Origin: an uncultured Oscillospiraceae bacterium
Lineage (GTDB): Bacteria; Bacillota; Clostridia; Oscillospirales; Acutalibacteraceae
Assembly: GCA_900549945.1 (NCBI GenBank)
Contig: URQJ01000120.1
Span: 1 to 6,038 of the forward strand
Reading direction: 5' to 3'
DNA length: 6,038 nt
Each line of letters opens with the position of its first letter. The stretch's first letter is position 1. This document shows positions 5,530 through 6,038 of the stretch, piece by piece. The notes beneath the pieces are model-generated. The model saw nothing but the letters and a program-made list of their open reading frames with translations, ran no database searches and was not told the DNA's origin. The position numbers were made by a program, and so were the translations under genes.

Positions 5530-5640
5530 AAAAAAAGAACAGCCGCACGCGCTTTTTGCTATGCGCCCTCTTATGAGAGACAGTGAAAAAACTGCCTTAT
5601 ACGGAGGGCGTATGGCAGGCGCAGCGGCTGTTTTTATTTT
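5530..5640 (+). terminator. Long imperfect hairpin, terminator between convergent genes
   Basis: Arms 5530-5570 and 5604-5640 pair at about 35 positions. The segments are 5530-5546 with 5624-5640 (one A-A mismatch), GCGC 5549-5552 with 5619-5622, and 5558-5570 with 5604-5616, separated by a small internal loop and a TTT bulge. The 33-nt loop holds CAGT/ACTG (5581-5584 with 5591-5594). The outer ends are A-rich and T-rich, giving a U-tract on either strand (TTTTTATTTTT on plus, TTCTTTTTTTC on minus). It starts 10 bp after the degV stop and overlaps the last codons of ribF, so it most simply ends both transcripts. Its length is far above that of a normal terminator; a MITE-like repeat or a small RNA is possible. 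Confidence 0.65.
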
Positions 5641-6038
5641 TCCTTCCGGCTTGCTGTGAAGATTTTCCGCGCCTGTTTTTCGTTGCGGCGGATCTCCGCC
5701 TTCAGCGCGTCGAGATTTGCAAATTTCTTTTCGTCGCGGATGAACGCGAGCAGCTCGAGCCGGAGCGTTTTGCCGTAGAGGTCGCCCGAAAAGTCCGGGA
5801 TCCACGTCTCGGAGAGCGCGCGGTCGGAGCCGACGGTCGGCTTCACGCCGACGTTCGTCACGCCGCAGTATGTCCTGCCGCCGATGTGCACGCACGAGGC
5901 ATACACGCCGAAGCGCGGCAAAATGAAGTGCTCGGGAAAATGCTGGTTGATTGTCGGCGTGCCGATCGTGCGGCCGATGCGGTTGCCGTGCACGACCTCG
6001 AACTCAAAGCCGAAGGGCCGCCCCAGCATGGCGGCGGC
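5634..6038 (-). CDS. ribF: RibF riboflavin kinase domain, 5' part outside window
   Basis: RibF phosphorylates riboflavin to FMN with its C-terminal domain and adenylates FMN to FAD with its N-terminal domain. Only the last 134 residues are here, covering essentially the whole kinase domain; the frame stays open to the right edge, so the adenylyltransferase domain lies beyond it. Landmarks are LLGRPF-like MLGRPF (4-9), VVHGNRIGR (15-23), GTPTINQ (26-32), which corresponds to the PTAN Mg-ATP motif with Ala replaced by Ile but Thr and Asn kept, GVYASCVHI, GVTNVGVKPTVG, and ETWIPDFSGDLYG with the catalytic glutamate. The tail ALKAEIRRNEKQARKI is the usual C-terminal helix. The internal ATG at 6029 is not the start. 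The stop (5636-5634) lies inside the T-tract of the hairpin shared with the DegV gene. Confidence 0.95.
   Translation of the reverse strand, partial: AAAMLGRPFGFEFEVVHGNRIGRTIGTPTINQHFPEHFILPRFGVYASCVHIGGRTYCGVTNVGVKPTVGSDRALSETWIPDFSGDLYGKTLRLELLAFIRDEKKFANLDALKAEIRRNEKQARKIFTASRKEK

Noticed and set aside
4642..5895. Long open frame (over 400 codons) on the minus strand across degV and into ribF
   Set aside because: It is antisense to the well-supported DegV gene and out of frame with ribF; its composition is biased and no family motif is seen.

Overview
The window is a compact, GC-rich chromosomal segment that looks like a housekeeping region of a high-GC Firmicute, probably a gut-type clostridium (Oscillospirales-like). 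This is an inference from three things: the gene order ribF, rpsO, pnp, which is typical of Firmicutes; a ProB without a PUA domain; and purine-rich Shine-Dalgarno sites. I cannot name a genus. Most genes lie on the minus strand, so transcription runs right to left.

Right to left. The 3' part of ribF (bifunctional FAD synthetase/riboflavin kinase) enters from the right edge on the minus strand. It converges on a plus-strand DegV-family gene, and between the two lies a long imperfect hairpin (5530-5640). The DegV gene is divergent from rpsO (ribosomal protein S15); their promoters lie back to back at 4514-4603. rpsO has a leader of about 105 nt and is followed, after a hairpin-rich 174-bp gap, by pnp (PNPase). 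A hairpin terminator sits just after pnp. A separate minus-strand unit then starts from its own promoter near 1640 and carries a nucleoside phosphorylase followed, after 9 bp, by proB (glutamate 5-kinase). A Shine-Dalgarno-like sequence at the left edge suggests that another gene, perhaps proA, follows outside the window.

Functionally the genes cover flavin cofactor synthesis, translation (S15), RNA turnover by phosphorolysis (PNPase), nucleoside salvage and the first step of proline synthesis. No mobile element, CRISPR array, tRNA or rRNA is visible, and I found no clear new multi-gene system. The points most worth a second look are an in-frame TGA at codon 3 of the DegV gene, the 111-bp hairpin between degV and ribF, and the possible RNA-based control around rpsO and pnp.
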